Shown: positions 1 to 5,811, counted from the first letter of the stretch. The stretch is DNA of 6,546 nucleotides from CAZYSK01 sp964649415 (GCA_964649415.1 CAZYSK010000163.1:1-6546); one strand, 5' to 3'. The notes: generated by a model from the sequence alone, not told the origin. A program made the numbers and translations.

Positions 1-12
1 TGCAATATGAGG

Positions 13-29
13 GTATTATACCATAATAC
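13..29. repeat. AT-rich 7-bp inverted repeat after yhfC-like gene
   Basis: GTATTAT (13-19) and ATAATAC (23-29) form a perfect 7-bp inverted repeat around a 3-nt loop, about 28 bp beyond the stop codon of the YhfC-like gene. The stem is A/T only apart from one pair and has no clear U-run, so it would make a weak terminator. On the minus strand it also contains TATAAT (revcomp of about 19-24), so it could be the -10 region of a promoter for a gene to the left of the window. No convincing -35 was found. The function is undecided. Confidence 0.3.
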
Positions 30-56
30 GAAGTTGTTTTTGAACCATTACTTAGC

Positions 57-1022
57 TCATTCTGCAGGCTCCATAACTTCGAGAGCGCCGTTCTCCGGCA
101 GATCCCACGGATAGCAGCGTGCCACCTGCCTGGTGCCCAGCCACCCGGCCACTCCCCACAGCGCCACGACGCCCTCGACGGCCCAGAGCCAGGGCATGCC
201 CGTCCAGCCCAGCAGTTGGGCACCGGCAGCAACGGCATCAATGCCCGACTTGTAGAGAAAGGCCAGCCAGAACCACCCGGGCTTGCGCGTGGCGACCGCG
301 TAGAAGATCAGCGCGTTGGACAGCACGTGGACCAGCACGGCGAAGAAGCGCTCCGCGATGGGCGCCAACTGGTACCACACGTCGTTCATCTGCGCGAGCT
401 CGGCAGGCCCCAACGGAAGCTGCGCGGGCGAGATCAAAGCGGCCAGGGCGGCGCCAAGCCCGCCAAATCCCAGGAGAAGCGCCTCGACCGACCCGAAGCC
501 GATCCCGAAGGCCAACGCCTGCTCCCAGGTCACCCGGCCCAGGCGCGTGTAGCGCATCACGAGCCACACGACACCCACCTCGAACACGCCGGTGAGCAAG
601 CCCACATAGACGTAGAACGATATGCCGGCCAGGGTCTCCGGGAGCACCTGGTAGAGCCACTGGTACACCGGCGTGTTCACCGGGATCGCCCAGGCAAACT
701 TGAGCGCGACGGTCACCACCCAGGCCAAGGCCCCCAGGCCCAGGTAGCGCCATCCCAGTCCGCGCCGGCAGGCGTAGATCGCATATCCCACCGCAACGGC
801 GATCATGCCCAGACCGCCTAACAGCGCCACCGGGGAAACATCCGGCGACTGAATCGCAGCATGCTGCCACTGAAGCGAGTGCGACGCCCAGACAAGAGGT
901 ATGGTCGAAGCAGCAGAAACCAGGTTTGTCTGACCCTGTTCTGCGGAAGAGTTCATCACAAGGGCTACAAGACGTGCTAAGACCAGTGATCCGACAGCGA
1001 AAAACCTGGTTTCTCGGCCCAA
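57..1022 (-). CDS. YhfC-family intramembrane metalloprotease (PrsW/CPBP-like fold)
   Basis: A 321-residue polytopic membrane protein with about seven to eight hydrophobic segments. It matches the YhfC family of predicted intramembrane endopeptidases, related to PrsW and CAAX-protease/bacteriocin-immunity proteins. Visible motifs in order are a helix with Glu148 (LTGVFEVG), GFGSVEALLLG with Glu180, ERFFAVLVHVLSNAL with Glu224-Arg225 and His232, and KSGID with Lys258 and Asp262. The Glu and His residues on adjacent membrane helices are the expected active-site ligands of this superfamily. The substrate is unknown. I chose the TTG start because AAGGAGG lies 7 nt upstream of it, overlapping the stop codon of the preceding hydrolase gene. 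A nearer ATG at 1027-1025 is in another frame and only 2 nt from that site. Residues 1-62 form an extra hydrophobic N-terminus that is less typical of the family. It is the last gene of the 2698-57 unit, 12 bp after the hydrolase gene. Confidence 0.8.
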   Translation of the reverse strand: MGRETRFFAVGSLVLARLVALVMNSSAEQGQTNLVSAASTIPLVWASHSLQWQHAAIQSPDVSPVALLGGLGMIAVAVGYAIYACRRGLGWRYLGLGALAWVVTVALKFAWAIPVNTPVYQWLYQVLPETLAGISFYVYVGLLTGVFEVGVVWLVMRYTRLGRVTWEQALAFGIGFGSVEALLLGFGGLGAALAALISPAQLPLGPAELAQMNDVWYQLAPIAERFFAVLVHVLSNALIFYAVATRKPGWFWLAFLYKSGIDAVAAGAQLLGWTGMPWLWAVEGVVALWGVAGWLGTRQVARCYPWDLPENGALEVMEPAE

Positions 1023-1025
1023 GGC

Positions 1026-1036
1026 ATAACCTCCTT
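1026..1036 (-). promoter_or_regulatory. RBS of YhfC-like gene, overlapping upstream stop codon
   Basis: The minus strand reads TAAGGAGGTTATGCCTTG. The TAA is the stop of the hydrolase gene (1037-1035), and its last two bases start the AAGGAGG Shine-Dalgarno sequence. The spacing supports the TTG at 1022-1020 rather than the out-of-frame ATG at 1027-1025. Translational coupling of the two genes is likely from this overlap. Confidence 0.7.
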
Positions 1037-1721
1037 ACACAGCGGCGCGGATGGCCCGGTCCATGGCGTCGAGGGGATCGTCGAGCACGGGACCGTGACC
1101 GGTCGCCAGGCGGGCCGGATTCAAAGCGCGCATGCGCCGGGCGCTCTGCAGCGCGGTCGGCTTGTGCCACGTGGCCGTGGCAGGGAAGGGGAACAAGGGC
1201 CGCGGCGTGCCCGCGACGGCCACCCCGCCCGCCGTCTGCATCGAGTCACCCACGATGAGCGTGCGCTCGCGCAGGTCGAAGAACGCCAGGTGCCCCGGGG
1301 TATGGCCCGGCACGGCGATCACCTGCAACGAAGCGAGCGTTTCCCCGTCCTCCAAGAGGCGTGTGGGCTGAGTGCGACACCCACCCTGCATCGCGCGCGG
1401 CGCGACCTGCGGCTCGTCGGGATCCAGGCTGAGGTCGCCCGCGAGGAAGCGAGCCTCCCGCGCGCCGACGGCGATCTCCGCCTCCGGAAGCGCCGCGTGG
1501 AGCGCGTCGAGGGAGCCGAAGTGGTCCATGTGGGCGTGCGTGATCACGATGCGCACGATGGGCGCGCCGTGTTTCCGGGCCGCGGCCAGGATGCCGCCCG
1601 CGCAGCCGGGCAGCCCCGTGTCGATCAGCGTGAACCCGTCATCCTCGCGCACGAGGTAGCAGTTGAACACGCCAAGACGGGTGAGCTGAACGAGCCACTC
1701 GCCGTGCGCCTTCGATCTCAT
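1035..1721 (-). CDS. Metallo-beta-lactamase-fold hydrolase
   Basis: A 228-residue soluble protein of the metallo-beta-lactamase superfamily, at the usual single-domain length. The metal-binding set is complete: HAHMDH (His62, His64, Asp66, His67), His140 in VPGHTPGH, Asp159 in LIVGDS and His209 in ATGHGPV. The N-terminal strands NCYLVREDDGFTLIDTGLP are typical of glyoxalase II-like and quorum-quenching-like members. This means a two-metal (usually Zn) hydrolase, but the substrate cannot be read from the motifs and no narrower name is justified. No signal peptide is visible, so it is probably cytoplasmic. The ATG start is supported by GGAGGT five bases upstream. It follows the FGE-like lipoprotein gene by 95 bp and precedes the YhfC-like gene by 12 bp on the same strand, so it is probably cotranscribed with both. 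Confidence 0.88.
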   Translation of the reverse strand: MRSKAHGEWLVQLTRLGVFNCYLVREDDGFTLIDTGLPGCAGGILAAARKHGAPIVRIVITHAHMDHFGSLDALHAALPEAEIAVGAREARFLAGDLSLDPDEPQVAPRAMQGGCRTQPTRLLEDGETLASLQVIAVPGHTPGHLAFFDLRERTLIVGDSMQTAGGVAVAGTPRPLFPFPATATWHKPTALQSARRMRALNPARLATGHGPVLDDPLDAMDRAIRAAV

Positions 1722-1759
1722 AACTCACCTCCGTCGGGCCTGCCCTTCCACCGGTGTAC

Positions 1760-1783
1760 ATCCGTGCGATCCGTGTTGATCCG
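1760..1783. repeat. Short ATCCG direct repeats in intergenic gap
   Basis: The 95-bp gap between the FGE-like and hydrolase genes contains ATCCG three times (1760-1764, 1769-1773, 1779-1783), spaced 9 and 10 bp, within a run of ATCCGTG/ATCCGCG units. This resembles the short 'ATCCGYG' tandem motifs I recall as dispersed in several bacterial phyla. That comparison is from memory. No promoter or terminator was recognised in the gap. Confidence 0.4.
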
Positions 1784-1816
1784 CGTCCCATTCGCCCAAC
1801 AGTGCAGCAAAGGTAT

Positions 1817-2698
1817 CTATTCCTCCGGCGACGTGGCGGATACACAGCGGAAGCCATAGTCCCAGGTGGCGTCCGCCGCATATCGCGCGACGCAGCGGCT
1901 CTTCTCCGGGCCGCCGCCCCCGTTCGCTGCCGGAGCGCGGTGGACGCGCTGCTCTCCACCTGCCGGACCGGTGGGGTTCTTGGCCGGAGAGTGCGCGTAG
2001 TACTCGGGGTCGAACCAGTCGGACACCCACTCAGCCGCGTTTCCAGCCGCGTCCAGCAGGCCGTAGGGGCTGACATCACCGGGGAAGCTGCCCACCGGCG
2101 CGGTACCCCCGTAGCCGTCCTCATTGCCGCTGAGGTTGGCGCGAGACTCGAATTCATTCCCCCACGGCCACGTACGCCCGTCTGTGCCCCGGACCGACTT
2201 CTCCCACTCCGCCTCGGTCGGCAGTCTGGCTCCCACCCACTCGCAGTAGGTATTCGCCGACTCCCAGGGCACGAGGACCGGCTGATCATCCCCGTTGAGC
2301 TCCTCGTTCCACCACAGCCCCGGTTCCGGGCACACGCCGGCCTCCACGCAGGCGCGGAACTGGGCATTGGTGACCTCGGTGCGGTCTACCCAGTACTCGT
2401 CCAGGTAGACGACGTGGCCGGGTTTTTCGGGCGCAAAGGCACTCGCGTCATCGCCCATCAGGAACTCGCCGGCCGGGATGCGAACCATCTCCATCCCGTC
2501 CGCGGCACGGACGGCCGTGTCCTCTGGGCCGGGCGGCTCAGGCTCGGGCGGCGTGGTGTCCTCCGGTGGAGCGGTCGCCTCGGCGGGGGGCTCAGCAGGT
2601 GGCTGCGTGGCCTCCGAGCTTTCCCCGCCGATGAGGCCGCATGCCAGGCCGACCACCGAGACGAGTGCCACGATCGCTAGCGAGACTCTGCGTTTCAT
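1817..2698 (-). CDS. Lipoprotein with FGE-sulfatase (SUMF1-like) domain
   Basis: A 293-residue predicted lipoprotein. A hydrophobic signal (residues 4-19) ends in a lipobox-like VGLAC with Cys20, followed by a Pro/Glu-rich linker (about 27-63) and an FGE-sulfatase/SUMF1-type domain (about 67-287). Family motifs include MVRIPAGEFLMGDD, the EVTNAQF segment, RLPTEAEWEKSVRGTDGRTWPWGNE (about 158-182), SPYGLLDAAGNAAEWVSDW and the C-terminal YGFRCV. True formylglycine-generating enzymes use a C-terminal Cys pair that is absent here, and no sulfatase gene is nearby. A structural or ligand-binding role at the cell surface is therefore more likely. The RGGSW motif expected near residues 254-258 is replaced by RAPAAN, apparently through compensating frameshifts. 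The ATG at 2698 is chosen because AGGAGGAGG lies just upstream and the signal peptide begins there; an in-frame ATG 30 codons upstream would precede the signal. First gene of the unit driven from 2757-2784. Confidence 0.85.
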   Translation of the reverse strand: MKRRVSLAIVALVSVVGLACGLIGGESSEATQPPAEPPAEATAPPEDTTPPEPEPPGPEDTAVRAADGMEMVRIPAGEFLMGDDASAFAPEKPGHVVYLDEYWVDRTEVTNAQFRACVEAGVCPEPGLWWNEELNGDDQPVLVPWESANTYCEWVGARLPTEAEWEKSVRGTDGRTWPWGNEFESRANLSGNEDGYGGTAPVGSFPGDVSPYGLLDAAGNAAEWVSDWFDPEYYAHSPAKNPTGPAGGEQRVHRAPAANGGGGPEKSRCVARYAADATWDYGFRCVSATSPEE

Positions 2699-2703
2699 GT
2701 TGG

Positions 2704-2713
2704 ACCTCCTCCT
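2704..2713 (-). promoter_or_regulatory. RBS of FGE-like lipoprotein gene
   Basis: The minus strand carries AAAGGAGGAGG about 6-7 bases before the ATG at 2698. It is a strong Shine-Dalgarno sequence and decides the start in favour of the signal-peptide methionine over an in-frame ATG at 2788, which would lie upstream of the promoter's -10 element. Confidence 0.75.
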
Positions 2714-2756
2714 TTGACAAGCCTGTGTGAACCTCTTTCCCTGCGTTTGTGCTGCT

Positions 2757-2784
2757 ATTGTAGTATCCCTCGCATCGCTGTCAA
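2757..2784 (-). promoter_or_regulatory. Sigma70-type promoter for the 2698-57 unit
   Basis: On the minus strand, TTGACA (2784-2779, a perfect -35) is followed after 16 bp by TACAAT (2762-2757, five of six matches to TATAAT). Transcription would start near 2750, giving a leader of about 50 nt that includes the strong ribosome binding site and leads into the lipoprotein gene. It is the best promoter in the window. It also rules out the ATG at 2788 as the start of the lipoprotein, because that codon would lie outside the transcript. Confidence 0.8.
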
Positions 2785-2790
2785 GCACGG

Positions 2791-2826
2791 CAGGTGGGAC
2801 GCACTTCGGAAAGTGCGTCCCACCTG
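2791..2826. repeat. Perfect 16-bp-stem palindrome (possible terminator or operator)
   Basis: CAGGTGGGACGCACTT (2791-2806) and its exact reverse complement (2811-2826) enclose the 4-nt loop CGGA. It lies 55 bp beyond the secreted-protein gene stop and 6 bp upstream of the -35 box of the next unit. RNA from the upstream gene would fold into a very stable hairpin, but no U-run follows, so it would be at best a non-canonical terminator. Its arms resemble those of the inverted-repeat element at 5928-6026 (AGGTG at one end, GCACTT at the other), which suggests an interspersed repeat family. CCCACCTGACCT is directly duplicated at 2819-2830 and 2831-2842, partly inside the right arm. Confidence 0.7.
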
Positions 2827-2881
2827 ACCTCCCACCTGACCTGAGTTTGCGGGCCGGGCAGCCCTACAAACACGCTTCCGC

Positions 2882-4036
2882 TTACTGCGTATAGTAATGG
2901 TATATCATCGGGAAGTACTTGACATAGTTGCAGATATTGATTCTCGTGGCAATGGCTTGCCCGAAATTGCCGTCGGCGTCCACTAGATTCACATTGTAAT
3001 ACTTCGTAGTTGGAGGGCTATCCCAGCTATTCAGATACTCGATCTGTTCAAGGATCTGTTGTACTACGGTATGGGGCACGACATTGGAGGAGACGAGCTT
3101 GACCTCATCAACGTACAAGGTAGCCCCAACACCCCGGCCGCCCGTGTCGTCGTAGGTTCCGTGCAAGAAGCGGAAGTAGAGATTGTCGCCGGTAGTGGTG
3201 AGGGGAACCGTGGTCTGTGTCCAACCCCCGGTGGTGTCGCCGGTGTCGTAGAAGAGCACTTGTGTCTCATCGGTGTCGGCGTTGTACACAAACCCATATA
3301 CGTCATAGTCGTCACTTCCCGCCTGCGCGTACCAATTCACGGAAACGCTATCGCCCGGCGCAGCCTCAAATGGAACAGTGCTGGTTATTTCCGGCCCGTG
3401 TGCTGTCCCGTAGCCCTCACTAACCCCACCATTGATGCGAAGCCGTAGCGCGTAGTCCCCTTTGTACACAGTGGTGCTCTGCACCTCTGCAGACTGCGAT
3501 ATCCAGCCGTGATCGTCCGTGGCAGGGTCAGAATCGCCGGTTGTCCGTTGAACCCAGGATTCGCCGGCCACCCCCGGATACGAATCGTTGACAGTCCAGC
3601 CCGTCAGATCGCCGGTCTCGAAACCGGAATTCGCGAGCGGGGAGAAGAAATTGATGCGCAAGGGATTCCCGTTCTGACCATCCCGACTCGTATCAATGGA
3701 GCCAATGGCCGTGCCATTCCAATACACCGAGGTCCCGCTCACTGTCACAGCCGCCCCACTCACCAGGCGCAAATTGTCCGCACTGGTGGTGTTAGTGACG
3801 ATATCTATCTCCACATAACCTCCTGTGAAGTTGTCCACCCCCGTCGCTGGCGTCACCGTGACGTCGGTGTCCAGTGGGACCCAGAGATTCTGCTCCATGT
3901 AATCCAGGTCTTCAAGACCTTGCACCCAAGGTGGGCCAGAGTCGGCCAAGGCGATTGCATAGCTCAAAATCAGCAATGGCACGACGATGGTGAGCACTAT
4001 CAAAGCGCGTCTGAAGAAAGCACTAGTTGGTCTCAT
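2882..4036 (-). CDS. Secreted beta-rich protein: cadherin-like module with inserted CBM-like domain
   Basis: A 384-residue exported protein. A signal peptide (residues 1-31) has an Arg-rich start, a long hydrophobic core and likely cleavage after AIALA. Residues about 47-132 read like the first part of a bacterial cadherin-like surface module (VEIDIVTN, DNLRLVSG, VYWNGTAIGSI, NPLRINF). Residues about 317-368 (HTVVQQILEQIEYLNSWDS, YNVNLVDADGNFGQ) read like the usual continuation of that module. Between them, NSGFETGDLTGWTV through TLYVDEVKLVSS (about 135-316) looks like a carbohydrate-binding-like jelly roll of the CBM4/9 or galactose-binding type. The protein ends in YVKYFPMIYHYYTQ, recalling C-terminal 'YLPLV' tails of secreted Chloroflexota proteins. 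No catalytic motif is visible, so an adhesive or glycan-binding role is inferred. The ATG start has AAGGAG 8 bases upstream. No clear promoter was seen in the 110-bp gap before it. Confidence 0.75.
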   Translation of the reverse strand: MRPTSAFFRRALIVLTIVVPLLILSYAIALADSGPPWVQGLEDLDYMEQNLWVPLDTDVTVTPATGVDNFTGGYVEIDIVTNTTSADNLRLVSGAAVTVSGTSVYWNGTAIGSIDTSRDGQNGNPLRINFFSPLANSGFETGDLTGWTVNDSYPGVAGESWVQRTTGDSDPATDDHGWISQSAEVQSTTVYKGDYALRLRINGGVSEGYGTAHGPEITSTVPFEAAPGDSVSVNWYAQAGSDDYDVYGFVYNADTDETQVLFYDTGDTTGGWTQTTVPLTTTGDNLYFRFLHGTYDDTGGRGVGATLYVDEVKLVSSNVVPHTVVQQILEQIEYLNSWDSPPTTKYYNVNLVDADGNFGQAIATRINICNYVKYFPMIYHYYTQ

Positions 4037-4146
4037 CGGTAATTCTCCTTTTCAGTGTTTCATCTTATGCGTGTTGCTCGATCGGTATCTCGCTTCACTT
4101 CCTCAACCACAATCTAGAAACCTCTCATCGTCCCCCCTTCAACCAA

Positions 4147-4455
4147 TCATTCCAGGCACCCCACGACGTCGTCGAGTGTCTGCGCCAGGTAGACCCGCCC
4201 GGTAAGCACCGTCACCGCGCCGCCGGGCGCGTTCACGCCCACGATCTTGAGGTCAGGACGGGCGCGGAGAATCGCCAGCACGTCGCCGGCGGACACGTCG
4301 TCGAAGTCCACGATGACGGCGTCGAGGTCGTCCAGGTTGAGTGGCCCTGTGTGGGCGGATTGTTGGCGCACGTCCAGGTCGGCGCGGGCCTGCAATTGTG
4401 CCGCCAGACCAGCCAAGAAGACGGAATCGCCGTAGAGCAAGATGTGTTCGATCAT
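4147..4455 (-). CDS. Stand-alone degenerate receiver-like protein
   Basis: A 102-residue protein with the alternating strand/helix pattern of a response-regulator receiver domain: ILLYGDSVFLAGLAAQL at the N-terminus, AVIVDFDD with Asp50 at the phosphoacceptor position, then LKIVGVNA. The acidic pair after strand 1 is reduced to one residue (Asp10 in YGDS), and the conserved Lys near the C-terminus is missing. Ordinary phosphorylation is therefore doubtful and this looks like a pseudo-receiver. There is no output domain. A LuxR-type response regulator gene lies on the same strand about 1.75 kb upstream, beyond the repeat and toxin-antitoxin island, and the two may once have been adjacent. The ATG fits the first beta strand, but there is only weak Shine-Dalgarno similarity before it. 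The function is unknown. It could be a partner or decoy for a NarL-type regulator. Confidence 0.6.
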   Translation of the reverse strand: MIEHILLYGDSVFLAGLAAQLQARADLDVRQQSAHTGPLNLDDLDAVIVDFDDVSAGDVLAILRARPDLKIVGVNAPGGAVTVLTGRVYLAQTLDDVVGCLE

Positions 4456-4570
4456 AATGGTCGCTTGGTGGGGTGTCCTACATCAGCGGATGCCTTGCAC
4501 CCGCATTCTCTTTGGCAGGCCAGAACTGTCTACACTGTAGCACAAGCGGGGGCGCGTGTCACTGGACTTT

Positions 4571-4609
4571 AGACTAAGAAAGGTCTAGTCTGAGGGACTA
4601 GACCTTTCT
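4571..4609. terminator. 14-bp-stem hairpin with alternative pairing
   Basis: AGAAAGGTCTAGTC (4577-4590) and its exact complement (4596-4609) flank a 5-nt loop. A competing hairpin can form between AGACTA (4571-4576) and TAGTCT (4586-4591), so the two folds exclude each other. It sits between the pseudo-receiver gene and the repeat island and could end transcripts coming out of the toxin-antitoxin side. Neither strand has a proper U-run after the stem, so intrinsic termination is only a possibility. It may instead be another palindromic repeat. Confidence 0.45.
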
Positions 4610-4635
4610 GTGACGAGAACGAGCAAACGTGGAGT

Positions 4636-4700
4636 GTGGACCGCCAGCATCTTGCTGGCATCTATCGCCAACCTATGCCGCCAAGATGGCGGCGGTCCCA
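4636..4700. repeat. REP-like double-hairpin element, intact copy
   Basis: Two adjacent hairpins: GCCAGCA-TCT-TGCTGGC (4643-4659) and GCCGCCA-AGA-TGGCGGC (4677-4693). They are enclosed by outer arms GGACCGCC (4638-4645) and GGCGGTCC (4691-4698), which can pair with each other and overlap the inner stems. This paired arrangement recalls REP/BIME elements. A second copy of the same element is split at 5855-5880 and 6159-6202. Open frames through it translate to fragments such as CGPPASCW and AAKMAAVP, which I recall as typical spurious proteins from dispersed repeats. No protein is likely here. Confidence 0.7.
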
Positions 4701-4707
4701 CTCACCA

Positions 4708-5035
4708 GCGGGGCGCTTCACGCGGCAGAATACACGCGATTTGGAAATCGCGGCTACAAGACTGGCTCAAGGATGAGATTGAGAACGTGGATAGCTAGTA
4801 GCCGCCGCGAATTGTCCCAATCCGACGCAATCACGCGGGGCGCTTCACGCGGCAGAATACACGCGATTTGGAAATCGCGGCTACAAGACTGGCTCAAGGA
4901 TGAGATTGAGAACGTGGATAGCTAGTAGCCGCCGCGAATTGTCCCAATCCGACGCAATCACGCGGGGCGCTTCACGCGGCAGAATACACGCGATTTGGAA
5001 ATCGCGGCTACAAGACTGGCTCAAGGATGAGATTG
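4708..5035. repeat. Tandem array, 127-bp unit x 2.6
   Basis: Units start at 4708, 4835 and 4962. The first two are identical by eye over 127 bp and the third is cut after 74 bp. Each unit contains the palindrome CGCGATTT-GG-AAATCGCG (4735-4752, 4862-4879, 4989-5006). Complete units also contain a wider inverted pair GCGGCTAC/GTAGCCGC (4750-4757 and 4798-4805 in the first). The array starts right after the intact REP-like element and ends just before the VapC toxin gene. The repeated peptide in the open frames is a by-product of the repeat. Near-identity of the units implies recent duplication or an assembly effect. Confidence 0.85.
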
Positions 5036-5046
5036 GGATGAGATTG
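5025..5046. repeat. 11-bp tandem duplication at array end
   Basis: GGATGAGATTG occurs twice head to tail (5025-5035 and 5036-5046). The first copy is the end of the truncated third 127-bp unit. The duplication marks the junction between the array and the unique sequence downstream of the toxin gene. Confidence 0.75.
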
Positions 5047-5063
5047 GAGAGAAGAACAACGAG

Positions 5064-5456
5064 TCAATTTAGCCTCTCGTAAGGCTGAACCGTCTGCAAC
5101 CCAGGAATGAAGCGGTAATGCTTCTGATTGAACGTGTACAGCGGCACTTCTAGCGCCACGGCCGTTTGACCGATCAGGACATCCAACAACCCGGCTCCGT
5201 GGCTGAGATGGTATTCAACGAAAACCTCCAACGCCTCATCACAACCCACAGGTGATAGCCAAACTGTCCCGCAAGCAGCTAGCTCGCGCTGGACCCTTGC
5301 CTGCTCTGCCTTGCTCCTGCACCCTTGAATCAGCTCCATCACCACATACCCAGACAACACAATCTCTTCTTTGTCATCGAGGGTGTCAAACCACTTCATC
5401 GCGGGCGGATATTGGCGCAACAGATCAATCATCACATCACTGTCCAGCAAGACCAT
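5064..5456 (-). CDS. vapC: PIN-domain toxin, VapC family
   Basis: A 130-residue PIN-domain ribonuclease of the VapC type, full length for the family. The acidic active-site residues are visible: Asp5 in MVLLDSDVMIDLL, Glu41 in VVMELIQG and Asp92 in GLLDVLIGQTAV. The fourth position falls in TFNQKHY (Asn110), the 'T-x-N-x-K-H-F' variant common in VapC. It would cleave RNA, typically tRNA or rRNA at specific sites, when not held by its antitoxin. The target is not predictable from this sequence. The ATG lies 2 bp after the antitoxin stop codon, with GAGGAG inside the antitoxin coding end as its ribosome binding site, so the two are cotranscribed and probably coupled. It reads towards the 127-bp array at 4708-5035. 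Confidence 0.9.
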   Translation of the reverse strand: MVLLDSDVMIDLLRQYPPAMKWFDTLDDKEEIVLSGYVVMELIQGCRSKAEQARVQRELAACGTVWLSPVGCDEALEVFVEYHLSHGAGLLDVLIGQTAVALEVPLYTFNQKHYRFIPGLQTVQPYERLN

Positions 5457-5458
5457 CG

Positions 5459-5719
5459 TCAGTGATCTCCTCGCTGTTGGGCTTGTTCCCGTAGCTGACG
5501 GGCATAGGCGACGCTGTCTCCAATGTCATCACGGTCTTTCCACAAACCGATCAGTCTCGACTGTCGCAGTTGGCGTACCGTCAGGCGAGAACGCAAGACG
5601 GTCTTCGAGGGTTGGGGCAACAGAATGATTTCCACAAATTGTCCTTTCTTGTAAGGTAAGCCCGTGATTAACACCTTGCCGTCCTCTGCGACGACTTGTT
5701 GAACTCGAATCGCCTCCAT
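5459..5719 (-). CDS. VapB-like antitoxin
   Basis: An 86-residue protein encoded directly before the PIN toxin. The N-terminal part (MEAIRVQQVV, KVLITGLPYKKGQFVEIILL) looks like a small beta-strand, swapped-hairpin DNA-binding antitoxin domain. The C-terminal part (about 45-86, LTVRQLRQSRLIGLWKDRDDIGDSVAYARQLREQ) is helical and charged, as expected for the toxin-binding tail. The family is recognised mainly by context and this pattern. It should neutralise the VapC toxin and autoregulate the promoter at 5784-5811. The ATG start is supported by AGGAG six bases upstream. GC-rich repeat material lies on both sides of the pair, suggesting that it is part of an accessory island. Confidence 0.8.
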   Translation of the reverse strand: MEAIRVQQVVAEDGKVLITGLPYKKGQFVEIILLPQPSKTVLRSRLTVRQLRQSRLIGLWKDRDDIGDSVAYARQLREQAQQRGDH

Positions 5720-5743
5720 CTCCCTCTCCTATAGATGTCCTAA

Positions 5744-5803
5744 CCAATTCCCCTCTGCACACTCAATGATCGCTACGAGTTTCATTGTATCACATTCCAA
5801 TTC
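5744..5803 (-). promoter_or_regulatory. Possible VapB operator half-sites
   Basis: GAATTGG occurs twice on the minus strand (5803-5797 and 5750-5744). One copy lies between the -35 and -10 elements of the toxin-antitoxin promoter and one in the leader. Repeated sites in this place fit an autoregulated antitoxin, but the motif is short and could be chance. Confidence 0.3.
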
Positions 5804-5811
5804 AGACACAA
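5784..5811 (-). promoter_or_regulatory. Promoter of the VapBC pair (extended -10)
   Basis: On the minus strand TTGTGT (5811-5806) is followed after 16 bp by TACAAT (5789-5784), which is preceded by TGA, giving an extended -10 (TGATACAAT). The -35 is only half matched, but the extended -10 compensates. Transcription would start near 5777 and give a leader of about 58 nt before the antitoxin ATG. Confidence 0.6.

Noticed and set aside
119..821. Long plus-strand open frames opposite the YhfC-like gene
   Set aside because: They are Arg/Pro/Ala-rich, have no recognisable motif, and lie opposite a gene with clear family motifs. They are by-products of high GC content.
1095..2680. Plus-strand open frames opposite the hydrolase and lipoprotein genes
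   Set aside because: They overlap genes with complete catalytic or family motifs, have biased composition and lack a convincing ribosome binding site or domain.
1817..2698. Calling the FGE-like protein a formylglycine-generating enzyme
   Set aside because: The catalytic Cys pair near the C-terminus is missing, the RGGSW motif is lost, and there is no sulfatase gene in the window. Only the fold is supported.
4610..5082. Plus-strand open frames with a repeated peptide, IHAIWKSRLQDWLKDEI
   Set aside because: The peptide repeat simply follows the 127-bp DNA repeat and REP-like palindromes. No domain was recognised, so this is not a real repeat protein.
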